Assembly: GCA_007570785.1 (NCBI GenBank)
Contig: ML664161.1
Coordinates: 840,658 to 904,657, forward strand
DNA from: Antilocapra americana
Lineage: Eukaryota; Chordata; Mammalia; Artiodactyla; Antilocapridae
DNA length: 64,000 bases
Direction of reading: 5' to 3'
In this document: positions 34,032 through 45,206 of the stretch, piece after piece
Layout: every line of letters begins with the position of its first letter
Numbering within the stretch: position 1 is the stretch's first letter
The notes under the pieces: model-generated
What the model saw: the letters and a program-made list of their open reading frames with translations, nothing else
The model's database searches: none
What the model was told of the DNA's origin: nothing
Position numbers and translations under genes: made by a program

Positions 34032-35033
34032 GTTGTAAGTTGTAGCATTTTTAGGTATACAAAAAATTATTTGTAAATGAGAGCCATAAATAAAACTACC
34101 AAAAATTTCAGATGCAGTTTTAGATATATCTATCAGCTAATAAGTCATGATGATATAAATTTAAGTGTAGAGTAATATTAATACTACAAAATATAAATAT
34201 AAAAAATGTAATTAATGGTAACTACCAAAGTTGATCCAGTAAGCAGGAAGTAAATGCTTAATAAGTTGTTTAACCATTGAATAATTACCCATTCATACCT
34301 TTTATTATAAGTCTCCAGATCATATTCTAACATAATATATCATAAATGTTGGCATATAAGTGGACAAAATATGTATTATCCATTGCATATATTATTACAC
34401 ATTTATTTAGCATAATACAAGATTAATCATTGAGCATATAAATTAGTTTTTGAAGATTGACTAATAATTTCAAAAATAATCAGAACAGACCTAGAAATGG
34501 TAGAATGCAATGTTATAAAAGATTTAGAATGACTATTTTAAATATAGTTTGATGTGTATAGATAGAAGGTGTCTCAAAATAACATTTTTACTCTTCTGAT
34601 GCTTCAATTTTAAATAAAAATAGAAAATCAGTGGATATTTCACTAAAATGTCAAAACAATTACTCTAGCTCAGATATAATTATATTTAATTTTATCTATG
34701 TACCTCATTTATAAATAAATTTAAATAATTTTACTGTGATCAAAATTTTATACTATTAAACATCATTTTGTAAAATCAGTTAACAGTTTTTCTTTATTGA
34801 CAATTCTACATTTTGGGAGAAATTTGGCTTCATAATTTTTATTCACTAAATTCTCTTTGTTGAATAAAATCCTAATTTCCAAAGTTTTTAGTTTTAAAAA
34901 ATTATTATATATAGTGTAAATATTAATTATTCATTTGAAAATGAGTGGAAGTGATCAATAATGTAGCAGCTTTATATATGGAAAAATAGAAATTATTTGG
35001 AACTTAAAAATCATGGGTTTAAATTCCTCAACA
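34032..35033. other. AT-rich DNA, no feature recognised
   Basis: About 1 kb of very AT-rich sequence without repeats or genes I can name. Confidence 0.45.
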
Positions 35034-35265
35034 GGTTTCCCTGAAGGCTCAGTTGGTAAAGAATCTGCCTGCAGTGCCGGAGGTTGCCTGCAATGCGGGA
35101 GACCTGAGTTCCATTGCTTGCTCAGAAAGATCCCCTGTGGAGTGCATTGGAAACCCACTCCAGTATTTTTGCCTGGAGAATCCCATGGACAGAGGACCCT
35201 GGCAGGCTATAGTCCATAGGGTCACAAAAAAGTCAGATACGACTTAGCAACTAAACCACCACCAC
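35034..35265 (+). mobile_element. Bov-tA SINE
   Basis: GGTTTCCCTGAAGGCTCAG head, a partly duplicated CTGCCTGCA(G/A)TGC segment near 35066-35099, CAGTATTTTTGCCTGGAGAA core, GTCAGATACGACTTAGCAAC end and a CCACCACCAC tail. Several overlapping frames on both strands come from the SINE. Confidence 0.9.
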
Positions 35266-35782
35266 AGGTACTATGGTTTTTACAATCTCAAACAAGTCAT
35301 TTTAATAAGAACTATAATTTGTAATACAGGAATATTAATTATTGGCTGTTTCATTTGTTCAGTTGTTCTACATCAATAATTTATGAAACACTGCTGTTAC
35401 AATGTTGATGATGTATACTACAGTTATGAAGGTAGTTTATGGTATCAATAGGCCAAATATCAGTGAAGAGGAAACACTTGATTCTGCCCATTATTTTTTT
35501 CATCAAAATGGATATATCAATTGCATGAACAAAAACAGTGTTTAGATTAAAGGAGCCACTATTTCTCTATAGCAAAATATTGCTTCTCTACCAGAACTAC
35601 AAGCTAAATAAGAAATATAAGTTTAATCTTTCAAATTCAAGACCAAACTTTGGGCATTCTCACCCATCAGGCAGCAAAGCAAACTTTCCTTTACCACAGG
35701 AAAGTATGGCATTTATTTCAAGTGTTAAGCACAGAGTATGGGCAGCTCATGCTCAAAAGTCCGGAACTCCTGGATGGTTTTC
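35266..35782. other. No feature recognised
   Basis: About 500 bp without assignable content. The plus frame at 35538-35861 runs into the next L1 fragment and has no domain. Confidence 0.45.
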
Positions 35783-36103
35783 AGGGAAGTGTTGGTGGAA
35801 GAAGGCGAGGGTGGGAGGACTTGAGAGGGTAGCATTGAAACATGTATATTACCATATGTGAAGCAGATTGTCAGTCCAGGTTTGATGCATGAGACAGGGT
35901 GCTCAAGGCTGGTGCACTGGGATGACCCTGGGGAATGGGATGGGGAGGGAGGTGAGAGGGGGGTTCTGGATGGGGAACACATGTACGCACATGGCTGATT
36001 CCTGTCGATGTTTGGCAAAAACCACTACAGTATTGTAACCACTACCGTATTGTAAAGTAATTAGCCTCCAATTAAAATAAATTAATTAAAATAAATATAT
36101 AAA
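35783..36103 (+). mobile_element. L1 3' UTR fragment, sense
   Basis: GAGAGGGTAGCATTGAAACATG, TCAAGGCTGGTGCACTGGGATG, a G-rich tract near 35926-35975, GTTTGGCAAAAACCACTACA and GTAAAGTAATTAGCCTCCAAT are the bovine L1 3' UTR and end. A 17-bp unit ACCACTAC(A/C)GTATTGTA is tandemly doubled at 36021-36037 and 36038-36054. Confidence 0.85.
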
Positions 36104-36299
36104 AGCAACATTTGTGTGCAAGGGCAGCGGAATGTATCACTTTCTACTGATTAACTGAAGATGAGGTAACAGGATGGTGTTTCAGGAATCTTAATTATCA
36201 CCTTCTGATTGAAACCAGTCTGGAATCTTTGTGCTTGTGCTCACATGTGATTATTATTCACTGTCCCTCACCTGGTGGCTGGGGAATAAGAGGGTGAAG

Positions 36300-36633
36300 A
36301 TATGTCAGTGAAAGTGAAAGTCGCTCATTCGTGTCTGACTCTTTGCGACCCCCTGGACTATATAGTCCATGGAATTCTCCAGGCCAAAATACTGGAGTGG
36401 GTAACCTTTCCCTTCTCCGGGGAATTTTTCCAACCCAGGGATTGAACCCAGGTCTCCTGCATTGCAGGAGGATCCTTTACCAGCTGAGCCACAAGGGAGC
36501 CCAAGAATGCTGGAGTGGGTAGTCTATCCCTTCTCCAGCAGATCTTCCTCATTCAGAAAGGGTACCAGGATCCCCTGCATTGCAGGTGGGTTCTTTATCA
36601 ACTGAGCTATTAGGGAAGCCCCATATGTGTCAG
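36300..36633 (-). mobile_element. Dimeric Bov-tA SINE, antisense
   Basis: The first half (36309-36504) runs from TCGCTCATTCGTGTCTGACT to GAGCCACAAGGGAGCCC. The second half (36505-36622) is the shorter unit from AAGAATGCTGGAGTGGGTAG to GAGCTATTAGGGAAGCCCC. ATATGTCAG at 36300-36308 and ATATGTGTCAG at 36623-36633 are the likely target-site duplication with a small expansion. Confidence 0.9.
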
Positions 36634-36831
36634 ATTGCTATGTATATCACTTGAAGAGGAATTAGGACTGTTTTATTTTTAAACTATTGTTATTACTTTT
36701 CTTCAATTATTTTTTCTTGTTTCTGCATTCCCTTGACGTTCCTACTTAGTAACTTCATGAGTCTGCTCTTTTGAACTTCAGGAAGGCCTTGGAGACTAAA
36801 ACTTTTTTCTCTGAACAAGAAATAGAACGTA

Positions 36832-38081
36832 TCAGTTCAGTTCAGTTCAGTCACTCAGTCATGTCTGACTCTTTGTGACCCCATGAACCGTCCATCACCA
36901 ACTCCCAGAGTTTACCCAAACGCATGTCCATTGAGTAGGTGATGGTATCTAACCATCTCATCCTCTGTCATCCCCTTCTCCTCCTGCCTTCAATCTTTCC
37001 CAACATCAGAGTTTTTCAGATGAAAACTGAAACTCTTCATATCAGGTGGCCAAAATACTGGAGTTTCAGCTTTAACACCAGTCCTTCCAATGAACACCCA
37101 GGAGCTATTTGCCTTAGGATGGACTGGTTGGGTCTCCTTGCAGGCCAAGGGACTCTCACTCTCAAGAGTCTTCTCCAACACCACAGTTCAAAAGCATCAT
37201 TTCTTCTGTGCTCACCCCTCTTTATAGTTTAACTCTCACATCCATACATGACTACTGGAAAAACCATAGCCTTGACTAGATGAACCTTTGTTGGCAAAGT
37301 AATGTCTCTTCTTTTTAATGTGCTGTCTCGGTTGGTCATAACTTTCCTTCTGAGAAGTAAGCGTCTTTTAATTTCATGGCTGCAATCACAATCTTCAGTG
37401 ATTTTGAAGCCCCCAAAAATAAATTCAGCCACTGTTTCCTCATCTTTTTGCCATGAAGGGATGAGACCAGATGCCATGACCTTAGTTTTCTGAATGTTGA
37501 GCTTTAAGCCAATTTTTTCACTCTCCTCTTTCACTTTCATAAAGAGTCTCTTTAGTTCTTCTTCACTTTCTGCCATAAGGGAAGTATCATCTGCATATCT
37601 GAGGTTACTGATATTTCTCACAGCAATCTTGATTCCAGCTTGTGCTTCTTCCAGTCCAGTGTTTCTCAAGATGTAGTCTGCATATAAGTTAAATAAGCAG
37701 GGCGACAATATATACCCTTGATGTACTCCTTTTCCTGTTTGGAACCAGTCTGTTGTTCCATTTCCAGTTCTAACTGTTGCTTCCTGACCTGCATACAGGT
37801 TTCTCAGGAGACAGGTCAGGTGGTCTGGTATTCCCATCTCTTTCAGAATTTTCTACAGTTTATTATGATCCACACGGTCAAAGGCTTTGGCATAGTCAAT
37901 AAAGCAGAAATAGATGCTTTTCTGGAACTCTCTTGTTTTTTCAATGATCCATCGGATGTTGGCACTTTGATCTCTGGCTCCTCTGCCTTTTCTAAAACCA
38001 GCTTGAACATCTGGAAGTTCATGGTTCACGTATTGCTGAAGGCTGGCTTGGAGAATTTTGAGCATTATTTTACTAGCAGGA
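36832..38081 (-). mobile_element. BovB LINE, 5'-truncated, antisense, well preserved
   Basis: Starts at TCAGTTCAGTTCAGTTCAGTC and extends antisense into the RT N-terminal part, ending near TTTACTAGCAGG at about 38081. It carries the least damaged RT frame in the window (37229-38065). The region next to the tail (36876-37228) has small deletions relative to other copies. The TSD was not resolved. Confidence 0.93.
37229..38065 (-). pseudogene. BovB reverse transcriptase, one internal stop
   Basis: RTE-clade reverse transcriptase fragment of about 278 codons on the minus strand. It is open from 38065 to 37229 apart from a TAG at 37853-37855 (a Trp codon in sibling copies). In order: R-K-G-R-G-A-R-D-Q block, F-C-F-I-D-Y-A-K-A-F-D motif A near 37880-37915, K-G-V-H-Q-G motif B near 37712-37730, intact Y-A-D-D near 37584-37600, and the thumb region down to V-M-Y-G-C-E-S. 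The frame ends at a TAA in the G-C-E-S-W-T region. The endonuclease and RT N-terminus are missing by truncation, so the element cannot be autonomous. Confidence 0.9.
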
Positions 38082-38715
38082 TACTTTTGTATGTGGGAGT
38101 GCCCTACTGGGTCCTGCTTGTTTTTGATACCCCCTTTTCTTAGATATTATTCAATCTTGAGGGGCACAGGTGAAGGGTGAAAAACAGAATAAAGTTTTGG
38201 GTAGAGAGATTAATCACTAACTTGGCAGTGGAGCTCAGTTTTTGGGGGACTCGACTTCACCTCCCATTTTTGAGAATCAAACATGTATATGATATTTATT
38301 TCTTCCTATTAATGCATGGTCCATGTTTATTACCCATGATTTAAAATGCTCTTTTTTCATTAGCAATTGCATTTGATTAGTTAAAAAGTAGCTAGAGAGA
38401 GTAAAAAATGAAGAGGTGAACTGAAGTCAAACATAGTGCTTTCACTTTAAGAAATCACTTCCACTAAAATACATTATTCATGCCAATAGGTTTAACTCGG
38501 AATCCTATTTACTCAGACTCTTTCTGTAAAGTGCAGCTTGTCTCTAGCTGTCTTTTAATAGGAGGGGAAAAAACAAAACAAATTGATCTGGTATTACTGG
38601 TTTAAAAAATGTTTTAAAATTGTTATTTTCCTCTTTTGACTGTATTTTACTTGCATTTTCACAAAGTATTTGAAATAACTTTTAAATTCATTTTGATAAT
38701 GACTAGAAACTCTTT
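38082..38715. other. No feature recognised
   Basis: Ordinary AT-rich DNA. No gene or named repeat seen. Confidence 0.45.
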
Positions 38716-38992
38716 CAGAGAAGTCAGTGTCAACCCACTCCAGTATTCTTGCCTGAAAAATCCCATGGATGGAGGAGCCTGGTAGTTTGTAGTCGGTGGG
38801 GTCACTAGGAGTTGGACACGACTGAGTGACTTCATTTTCACTTTCATACATTGAGGAAGAAAATGGCAACTCACTCCAGTGTTCTTGCCTGGAGAATCTC
38901 AGGGATGGGGGAACCTGGTGGGCTGCCGTCTATGGCGTCACACAGAGTCAGACACAACTGAAGAGACTTAGTAGCAGCAGCAGCAGCAGCAG
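38716..38992 (+). mobile_element. Bov-A2 SINE, dimeric, AGC tail
   Basis: Two monomers, each with the (A/C)AACCCACTCCAGT-like core and a GGACACGACTGAGTGACTTC or CAGACACAACTGAAGAGAC end, closing with a (GCA)n run at 38971-38992. Same architecture as the copy at 857-1135. Confidence 0.92.
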
Positions 38993-39089
38993 AAACTAAT
39001 GTTGGAAATAGCTCTTAAAAGTTTCACATCATATACTACGGGATCATCAAAGTTTGGGTCTCTGCCATCATAGTTTTCTTCGTACATGC

Positions 39090-39306
39090 AGCACTAATTG
39101 TTGTTCAGTCATGTCCAATTCTTTGAGACCCAATGGACTGTAGCACACCAGGCTTCCCTGTCCTTCACCATCTCCTGGAGCTTGCGCAAACTCCTGTCTG
39201 TTGAATCAGTGATGCTATGCAACTGTATCGTCCTCTGTTGTCCCCTTCTCCTCCTGTCTTCAATCTTTTCCAGCATGAGTCTTTTCTAATGAATTTAGCA
39301 CGAATT
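39090..39306 (-). mobile_element. BovB 3' end, antisense, 10-bp TSD
   Basis: Body about 39100-39296, from TTGTTCAGTCATGTCCAATTC to AATCTTTTCCAGCATGAGTC. AGCACTAATT at 39090-39099 and AGCACGAATT at 39297-39306 form the target-site duplication with one mismatch. Confidence 0.9.
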
Positions 39307-40874
39307 AGGTTTGTAGTTTGTAAAGACAATATAAGAAAAAGAACAAAATTTGTAGCTGAAAGCAGGAATATTTAATGATACATAGAAGAATTTGGTGGTC
39401 TGTGTCTCTTTGTGTGTCTGTGAATATGTAGGAATGCACAATAAATTGGAAGCTGTTATATTTTTTAAAAGAGTTATATATTTATCTAATAAAGTAAAAG
39501 TTTATTTTAGAAATATATATATATATATATATATGCATGAAAAATAAAAAATCCTACAATATAGAACATGTTAAATTCTTAGCTTATTATTAATTCTATA
39601 AAAATAGACTATTGCATGCTATTTTATATCAAGCTTTTCTCCTTCATTAGTACTTAGTGGCCATCTCTAAATTATATTGATCAGAGATAATTTATTATTT
39701 TTAAATATTTGAGATATTCTTGCTTTTTATTGATGAGTCATCAGTTTGCTTCTAGTTTATAGTAACTATGAAAAATATTTCAAAAATATGCTTATCCTTG
39801 TATACCTTTATTTGACTTACAGAACAGTTCTTAAGAAAAGAATTGCTGACATGAAAAATGTATGAAAATTTAATTTTCATAGAAGTTACTCCTCTATTTT
39901 TTTGGAAAACTGGTATTTTCAGCTTTTTAGTTGAAGTTTGATTGTTTTTATCTGGTTACAGTTTTTGGTTCAATTATCACAGTTCTCTCCTTAAAAGATA
40001 TCAATAATGTGCATACTGATATGCATTGGCCAATTTATCATTTTTTTTCTAATCATGTTTAATACTTTGTTCATTTCAAATTAATGCTTTTTTTTTTTTT
40101 AAGCTCTGTTCGTCACACACTTCATATATTTTCTGCAATGGTATTGTTTCTTTTTTGCTTCTGATTTGGCCTTCATTTATGTGATTGCTTTATGTTGTTA
40201 TTCAATATTTTTCTTGAATTATTTCTTTAATTTAGTTATTTGCCAATGTTTCCTTAGGTTTTTTTCTATGTGTCTAATTCATTCACTTTTATAGAGATAA
40301 TTGTTTCAGTATTATTTTTTAAAATTCCCAAGCATATGTAGTCATTCCTCTTTTGTGGCAATGTCTTTGACATTTATTTTTTATTCCTCCTTTTCTTATG
40401 TATTATATATATATCACTATGATTATCTATAGTTTAATATCTTTTAGTTATCATTCTTTGTACAAATTTTTATTTTCCTTGAATATTAAGAAAGTTCAAA
40501 TGAGGAGCAATAAGGGATATATTCTTAGCAAATATCAATTCTTTCCATGACATGGGATCAACTTTGTGTGTCTATTTAGTGCTCTTCTTCTGAAAAAAAA
40601 AAATTGTCACTTCAGAATATCTCACAAAACAATGTGACCTTTCCAATATGTTTTTTCATTTTTAAAACCTAAAACAAGTCTGTTTTTTAAGCACATCTTA
40701 AAGGTCATCATTTCTGTCATTGCAGTGGCTATCCTTCTTGGATTTTTCATAATTTTTCAACCACTCTCTGATAAAATTGTTTCCAGTATTTTTCTCATGA
40801 TAACATATGTGATAACTGATGAGAGGTTAGTACTTTTTAACATAATACTATGTACTAAGTTAAATATTTATTTT
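39307..40874. other. AT-rich DNA with (AT)11
   Basis: No gene. A pure AT run lies at 39513-39534. The T-rich part near 39700-40500 resembles very old antisense LINE material in composition, but no phrase could be placed. Confidence 0.4.
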
Positions 40875-41165
40875 CATTCACATATGCTGCTGCTACTGCT
40901 AAGTCGCTTCAGTCGTGTCTGACTCTGTGCGACCCCATAGACGGTGGCCCACCAGGTTCATCTGTCCCCAGGATTCTTCAGGCAAGAACACTGGAGTGGG
41001 TTGCCATTTCCTTCTCCAATACATGCATGCATGCTAAACCGCTTCAGTCGTGTCCAACTCTGTGTGACCCTATGCACAGCAGCCCACCAGGCTCCTCCAT
41101 CCACAGGATTCTCCAAGCAAGAATACTGGAGTGGGTTGCAATTTCCTTCTCCATCATTCACATAT
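40875..41165 (-). mobile_element. Bov-A2 SINE, antisense, 11-bp TSD
   Basis: GCTGCTGCTACTGCTAAGTCG tail, then two monomers each containing TTCAGTCGTGTC(T/C), CCACCAGG(T/C)TC, ACTGGAGTGGGTTGC and CCTTCTCCA(A/T). CATTCACATAT is perfectly repeated at 40875-40885 and 41155-41165. It is followed by a TGTGTATG-rich simple region to about 41240. Confidence 0.94.
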
Positions 41166-43197
41166 ACACATATGTAATTGTGTGTATGATGTATCCTTTG
41201 TGTATGTATATGTGTATATGTGTATGGTGCATAATGTGTATGAAGATTCATACATGCATACACTTACAATATTCTCAGGTACATAAGTAATATTAGTGAA
41301 TATCTTTTGTAGAGGGATTTTATTTTTTAAATCTAGTTTGTGAATCTGTTCTATTATTTATATACCCATATAATTGCTCATTTGTATTGCTCTTAAAAGC
41401 TGAGCTCTATTTTACTATTTTCAGTTCATTGGTGATAGCTTTGTGCTTGTCTACCTCAAATATATTTATCTAACCATTTAATCTCAGGTTTTGTGTATTC
41501 AGTATACCTTAATAATGACCACATGTACTCCTAAGAGGGAAAATAATAAGGATATTTACCACAAATGTATAAATATGCTTTTTAGTTTCTGTGTAAAAAA
41601 GTCTATGGAAATATGTTATCTTTCTAACTTGAAAGAGCAACTAGATATGTAAGCATGTAGTGAATATATGTTCACTATCATATAGAAGAAACTGATGAGG
41701 AAATCATAACTGCTATTGAAATGACCTAGAAACAAGTCAATATTGAATGGTAATGATTTCAAAGTAAAATTTGATTTTTAGGTCAAGAAAAATAAGAAAT
41801 CAAAAAGATTTTTGGATATATAATATAGAAGAAAGTTAGCATTTAAACTGAGTTTTAAGAGCAAGGTTCATGATAACAATCAACTAACACAAATTCTTAT
41901 AAAGAAAAGATAATACATTAAATAGACCAATAGAGGGAAGAAATATATATATATATATATATGTAAATTTCAGAGAAAAGTAGGATTACATTTAAAGAAA
42001 AGATGTAATTTGTTCCATTTATTCATTTTTTTTCTTATGCTGACTGATTTCAAAATATATTCAAACAAGGTTGGTTATTCGAATAAAATACTCACCTTAG
42101 TTTCCTTACTCAAGCTGCTTACTCAGTGGTCATATCTATTACCTCTAAAATTCCTCCATTGAAACACATCTCACATATATAGAAGAGTGGTTACCACCAT
42201 TTCTAGGAGATATCTGTGCCTAGACTTTTTTATTCTAACTGAAGTCCTAATATAGGTCAGTGTTTTTATATAGGCCCATTCACCATGGAAACATCACTCC
42301 ATAAGTGAGATAATAAGCTGATAATGAAGATAGCAATTGAATAATGCTATCAAAGAACCTAACAATGAAAAAGAGAGATACATGCAAGGGGTGATTTAAG
42401 GAAGAGAAAAATAACAACAACCAAAATACCACATCATTTATGTGCAGTGATGGAACAAATTATACACAGTTCTAACATTTAGTTATTATGTGTGAGTGTT
42501 GTTGATCTTGGTGCTGATTTGTGATGATCCTTGTGTGATATAAAATAGAGTTTTATTGCTCCTCTGGTTTTCTGTCTTAAACTTCTCAGTCTTAAGAGTC
42601 AAATAAAACAATGGGATTACATATTATGACATAACACATCTGGTGTATCCCAAGTCACTTCTCTTTCCATCTGTGAAATTTATAAAATTTGAATGGCTGA
42701 ACCATATTCAGAACAGCAAAAACTTGATAAGGTAAATAATAGTATCAGGGTAATTCTTTAGTGTGTTTCAGAATAGACTGTATTCAGTTATAGTAACATA
42801 ATGTTTAAGTTAACCTAGCTAAATCAATATACTGGCTGATTTAGTGAACAAATATGAGGTAATGTAAGCATAGAGATTGTTTTGTTTTGTTTTTTTTCAG
42901 TAGTTGAAGTATATCATCATTATTTGTTCTCATTTCTCTCTTTTATTGTATGCTATTTTATCTGAAGGCTAATTTCCCATTATGCTTATAAGATTTCTCC
43001 TGAAAATTCCTAGATCCTCATTACTGTTTAATTAACTGAAAGGTATGATTGCCAGATGCAAAACAGTCAGTTAAGTTTGTGTTTTGGACAAAAATGACAT
43101 CTTAGTATAAGTATTCTGTATACAAAATTATTTACTGTTTGTCTAAAATTCAAATTTAACTGGTGATTTTGTGTTTTATATGCTGTATCTGGCAGTC
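41166..43197. other. AT-rich DNA with (AT)10
   Basis: No gene recognised. A TGTGTATATG-rich patch covers 41166-41240 and a pure AT run covers 41943-41962. The rest is unassigned. Confidence 0.45.
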
Positions 43198-43430
43198 TTA
43201 CTAAAGTGAAAAAGAAAGAAAGTGATCGTTCAGTTGTGTTTGACTCTTTGCGACCCCATGACTGTAGCCGACCAGGCTCCTCCGTCCCTGGAATTTTCCA
43301 GGCAAGAGTATTGGATTGGGTTGCCATTTCCTTCTCCAGGGGATCTTCCCAACCCAGGTATCGAACCTGGGTCTCCCTCATTGTGGGTAGACGCTTTACC
43401 ATCTGAGCCACCAGGGAAGCCTTTACTAAA
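43198..43430 (-). mobile_element. Bov-tA SINE, antisense, 8-bp TSD
   Basis: Body 43206-43422: GTGATCGTTCAGTTGTGTTTG tail, CTCCTCCGTCCCTGGAATTT, GGATCTTCCCAACCCAGGTA, CGAACCTGGGTCTCCC (B-box, reversed), GAGCCACCAGGGAAGCC head. TTACTAAA repeats at 43198-43205 and 43423-43430. Close to consensus, so relatively young. Confidence 0.95.
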
Positions 43431-43807
43431 TGAAACAATATAATTTTTTTTGAAACTCTCAAAAGATGAGTAAACTTATTTTCACAAGTTCCCACAGAAT
43501 ATCTTCTCATTGCTCATTTTCTCAATTTTAACATGTGTCCATATAACAGCACCATATTATCAGATGTCTAGTGGAGTCTAGAAATTTCTTCTGAGATATT
43601 GTTTTACTCAATTCAGACTGCTATAGTAAAATACCATATACATATGTTGGTTAATAAGAAAAATAAATTTATTCTTCACAGTTCTGGAGGCAGTGAAGTC
43701 CAAGCTGAATAATTTGTGATTCAATGGTGAGAGTCTTCTCTCTATATTCTCACTGGGTGGAAGGGGACTCTGGAGACCCCTGGTTCCTCTTTTATTAGAG
43801 TACAATA

Positions 43808-44002
43808 GTGAAAAAGTGAAAGTGCTAGTAGTGTCTGACTCTTTGAGACCACCATGGACTGTAGTCTGCCAGGCTTCTCTGTCCATGGGATTCTCTAGGC
43901 CCGAATGCTGGAGTGAGTAGCCATTCCCTTCTCCAGGGGATCTTCCTGGGTCTCCTGCATTGAAGGCAGATTCTTTACTGTCTGAACAACCTGGGGACCC
44001 AA
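43808..44002 (-). mobile_element. Bov-tA SINE, antisense, partly deleted
   Basis: GTGAAAGTGCTAGTAGTGTC, GCCAGGCTTCTCTGTCCATG, GGGGATCTTCCTGGGTCTCC (short deletion of the CAACCCAGGGAT part), TTGAAGGCAGATTCTTTACT and a worn GAACAACCTGGGGACCC head. Confidence 0.88.
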
Positions 44003-44084
44003 GAGCAGAAAACCCATTCTTAATTACTACCCAAGGACCCCCACTTCCATATACCCTCACATTGAGGTTTAAATTTCATCATTT

Positions 44085-44135
44085 GAATTTGGGAGAAACA
44101 TGAATTTGGGAGAAACATGAATTTGGGAGAAATAT
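44085..44135 (+). repeat. Minisatellite, 17 bp x 3
   Basis: GAATTTGGGAGAAACAT at 44085-44101 and 44102-44118, then GAATTTGGGAGAAATAT at 44119-44135. It abuts the SINE that starts at about 44137. Confidence 0.96.
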
Positions 44136-44136
44136 G

Positions 44137-44336
44137 AATCTCTGCTGTCTCAGATGATAAAGAATCTGCCTGTAGTTCAGGAGACATGGGTTTGAACCCT
44201 GGGTCAGGAAGATCCCCTGGAGAAGGAAATGGGTACCAGTTTCAGTATTCTTGCCTAAAGAATCCATGGACAGAGGAGCCTAGCAGGCTACAGTCCATGG
44301 GGTCACAAAGTTAGACATGACTGAAGTGACTTAGAA
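44137..44336 (+). mobile_element. Bov-tA SINE
   Basis: TCTGCTGTCTCAGATGATAAAG head (first bases worn), GGGTTTGAACCCTGGGTCAG B-box region, TTCTTGCCTAAAGAATCCATG core, TTAGACATGACTGAAGTGAC end. Confidence 0.88.
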
Positions 44337-44525
44337 GATATTAACAGAAAATTTAGTGTCTTCATTTCTTTCTAGCTGATCTGTTATTCCGTATGGGTTT
44401 TATACTCTTAACTGTTTTTCAGTAGTAAGGCATACGATGGCATTTTGAGGAGAACACTAGAAGAGTAAAACAAAAATCCACTAGATTTATCTTAATGTTT
44501 TATATTACAATATCTTCTCAGAAGG

Positions 44526-44672
44526 GTTTCCCTAGTAGCTCTGCTCGTAAAGAATCCTCCTGCAATGCAGGAGATCTGGGTTCAGTTCCTGGGTTGGGAA
44601 GATTTCCTGGAGAAGGGATAGGCTACCCACTCCAGTATTCTTGGGCTTCACTGGTGACTCAGCTGGAAAATA
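44526..44672 (+). mobile_element. Bov-tA, first unit plus start of second
   Basis: GGTTTCCCTAGTAGCTCTGC to ACTCCAGTATTCTTGGGCTT is a complete first unit of a Bov-tA dimer. The second unit (GGCTTCACTGGTGACTCAGC) breaks off after about 28 bp at 44672, so the dimer is 3'-truncated. Confidence 0.88.
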
Positions 44673-45095
44673 ATCTAATTTGCATAAATTTCAAAATCCC
44701 TTTTCCCAACCTCGTCCTGTACTCATGAAGTGGAATACTTGAAAAAGACAGGAAATCTTTCAATGAAATGAATGCAAGAAAATGCAAAATCTTCAAATCC
44801 ATAGGATGTTCTTTAAGAACTAATGTGCTCTGAACTGTGTTTGGTTCAATCCTATCCCTGAGCATTCAGCTAGTAAATGTGTCTGATGTTTGTGGCTTGA
44901 TTGTCTTGAACCTCATTTCTCTTCCAAATTAGTCCAGACTTACTAATAATTCATTATCCTTCAGCCCTTATCCCTAAATGTCTGCTACATTTCTACACTT
45001 GGATTCTTGTCTGAATTGTCTTCAGTTTTCTGTTTCACAGTGACTTTTACCTTTTCAGCTATGATACATTTGTAGAGTGCTTCTGGACTCTCAGT
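44673..45095. other. No feature recognised
   Basis: No gene or repeat identified between two SINEs. Confidence 0.45.
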
Positions 45096-45206
45096 TTGGT
45101 TACTTGTGTGCTGTGCTCAGTCATGTCCAACTCTTTGAGACCCCACGGACTGTAACCCCCCAAGATGCTCTGTCCACGGAGTTTTCCAGGCAAGAATTGG
45201 TTACTT
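45096..45206 (-). mobile_element. Short Bov-tA fragment, antisense, 10-bp TSD
   Basis: Body 45106-45196: GCTGTGCTCAGTCATGTCC to GAGTTTTCCAGGCAAGAA, only the 3' half of the SINE. TTGGTTACTT repeats perfectly at 45096-45105 and 45197-45206, so the truncated copy was inserted as such. Confidence 0.93.

Larger units (their letters stand above)
43608..44135. repeat. Ancient mammalian dispersed repeat split by a SINE
   Basis: CAGACTGCTATAGTAAAATACC, AAATTTATTCTTCACAGTTC, TGGAGGCAGTGAAGTCCAAG and, after the SINE, TTCTTAATTACTACCCAAGG and ACATTGAGGTTTAAATTTC follow the order of a common old mammalian repeat ending in a TGAATTTTGGG-like block. The family name is left open. The terminal GAATTTGGG block is expanded into a 3-unit minisatellite. 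Confidence 0.6.

Noticed and set aside
36331..36522. Overlapping short frames with proline-rich ends on both strands
   Set aside because: These are the characteristic readings of Bov SINE cores, repeated at every SINE in the window.
37229..37837. Functional or domesticated reverse transcriptase gene
   Set aside because: It lies inside a truncated antisense BovB, lacks the N-terminal RT and endonuclease, and stops are present on both ends.
43357..43422. tRNA gene-like sequences (B-box GGTTCGATCC relatives) in many places
   Set aside because: All belong to Bov-tA SINE heads; no complete cloverleaf or isolated tRNA gene was found.
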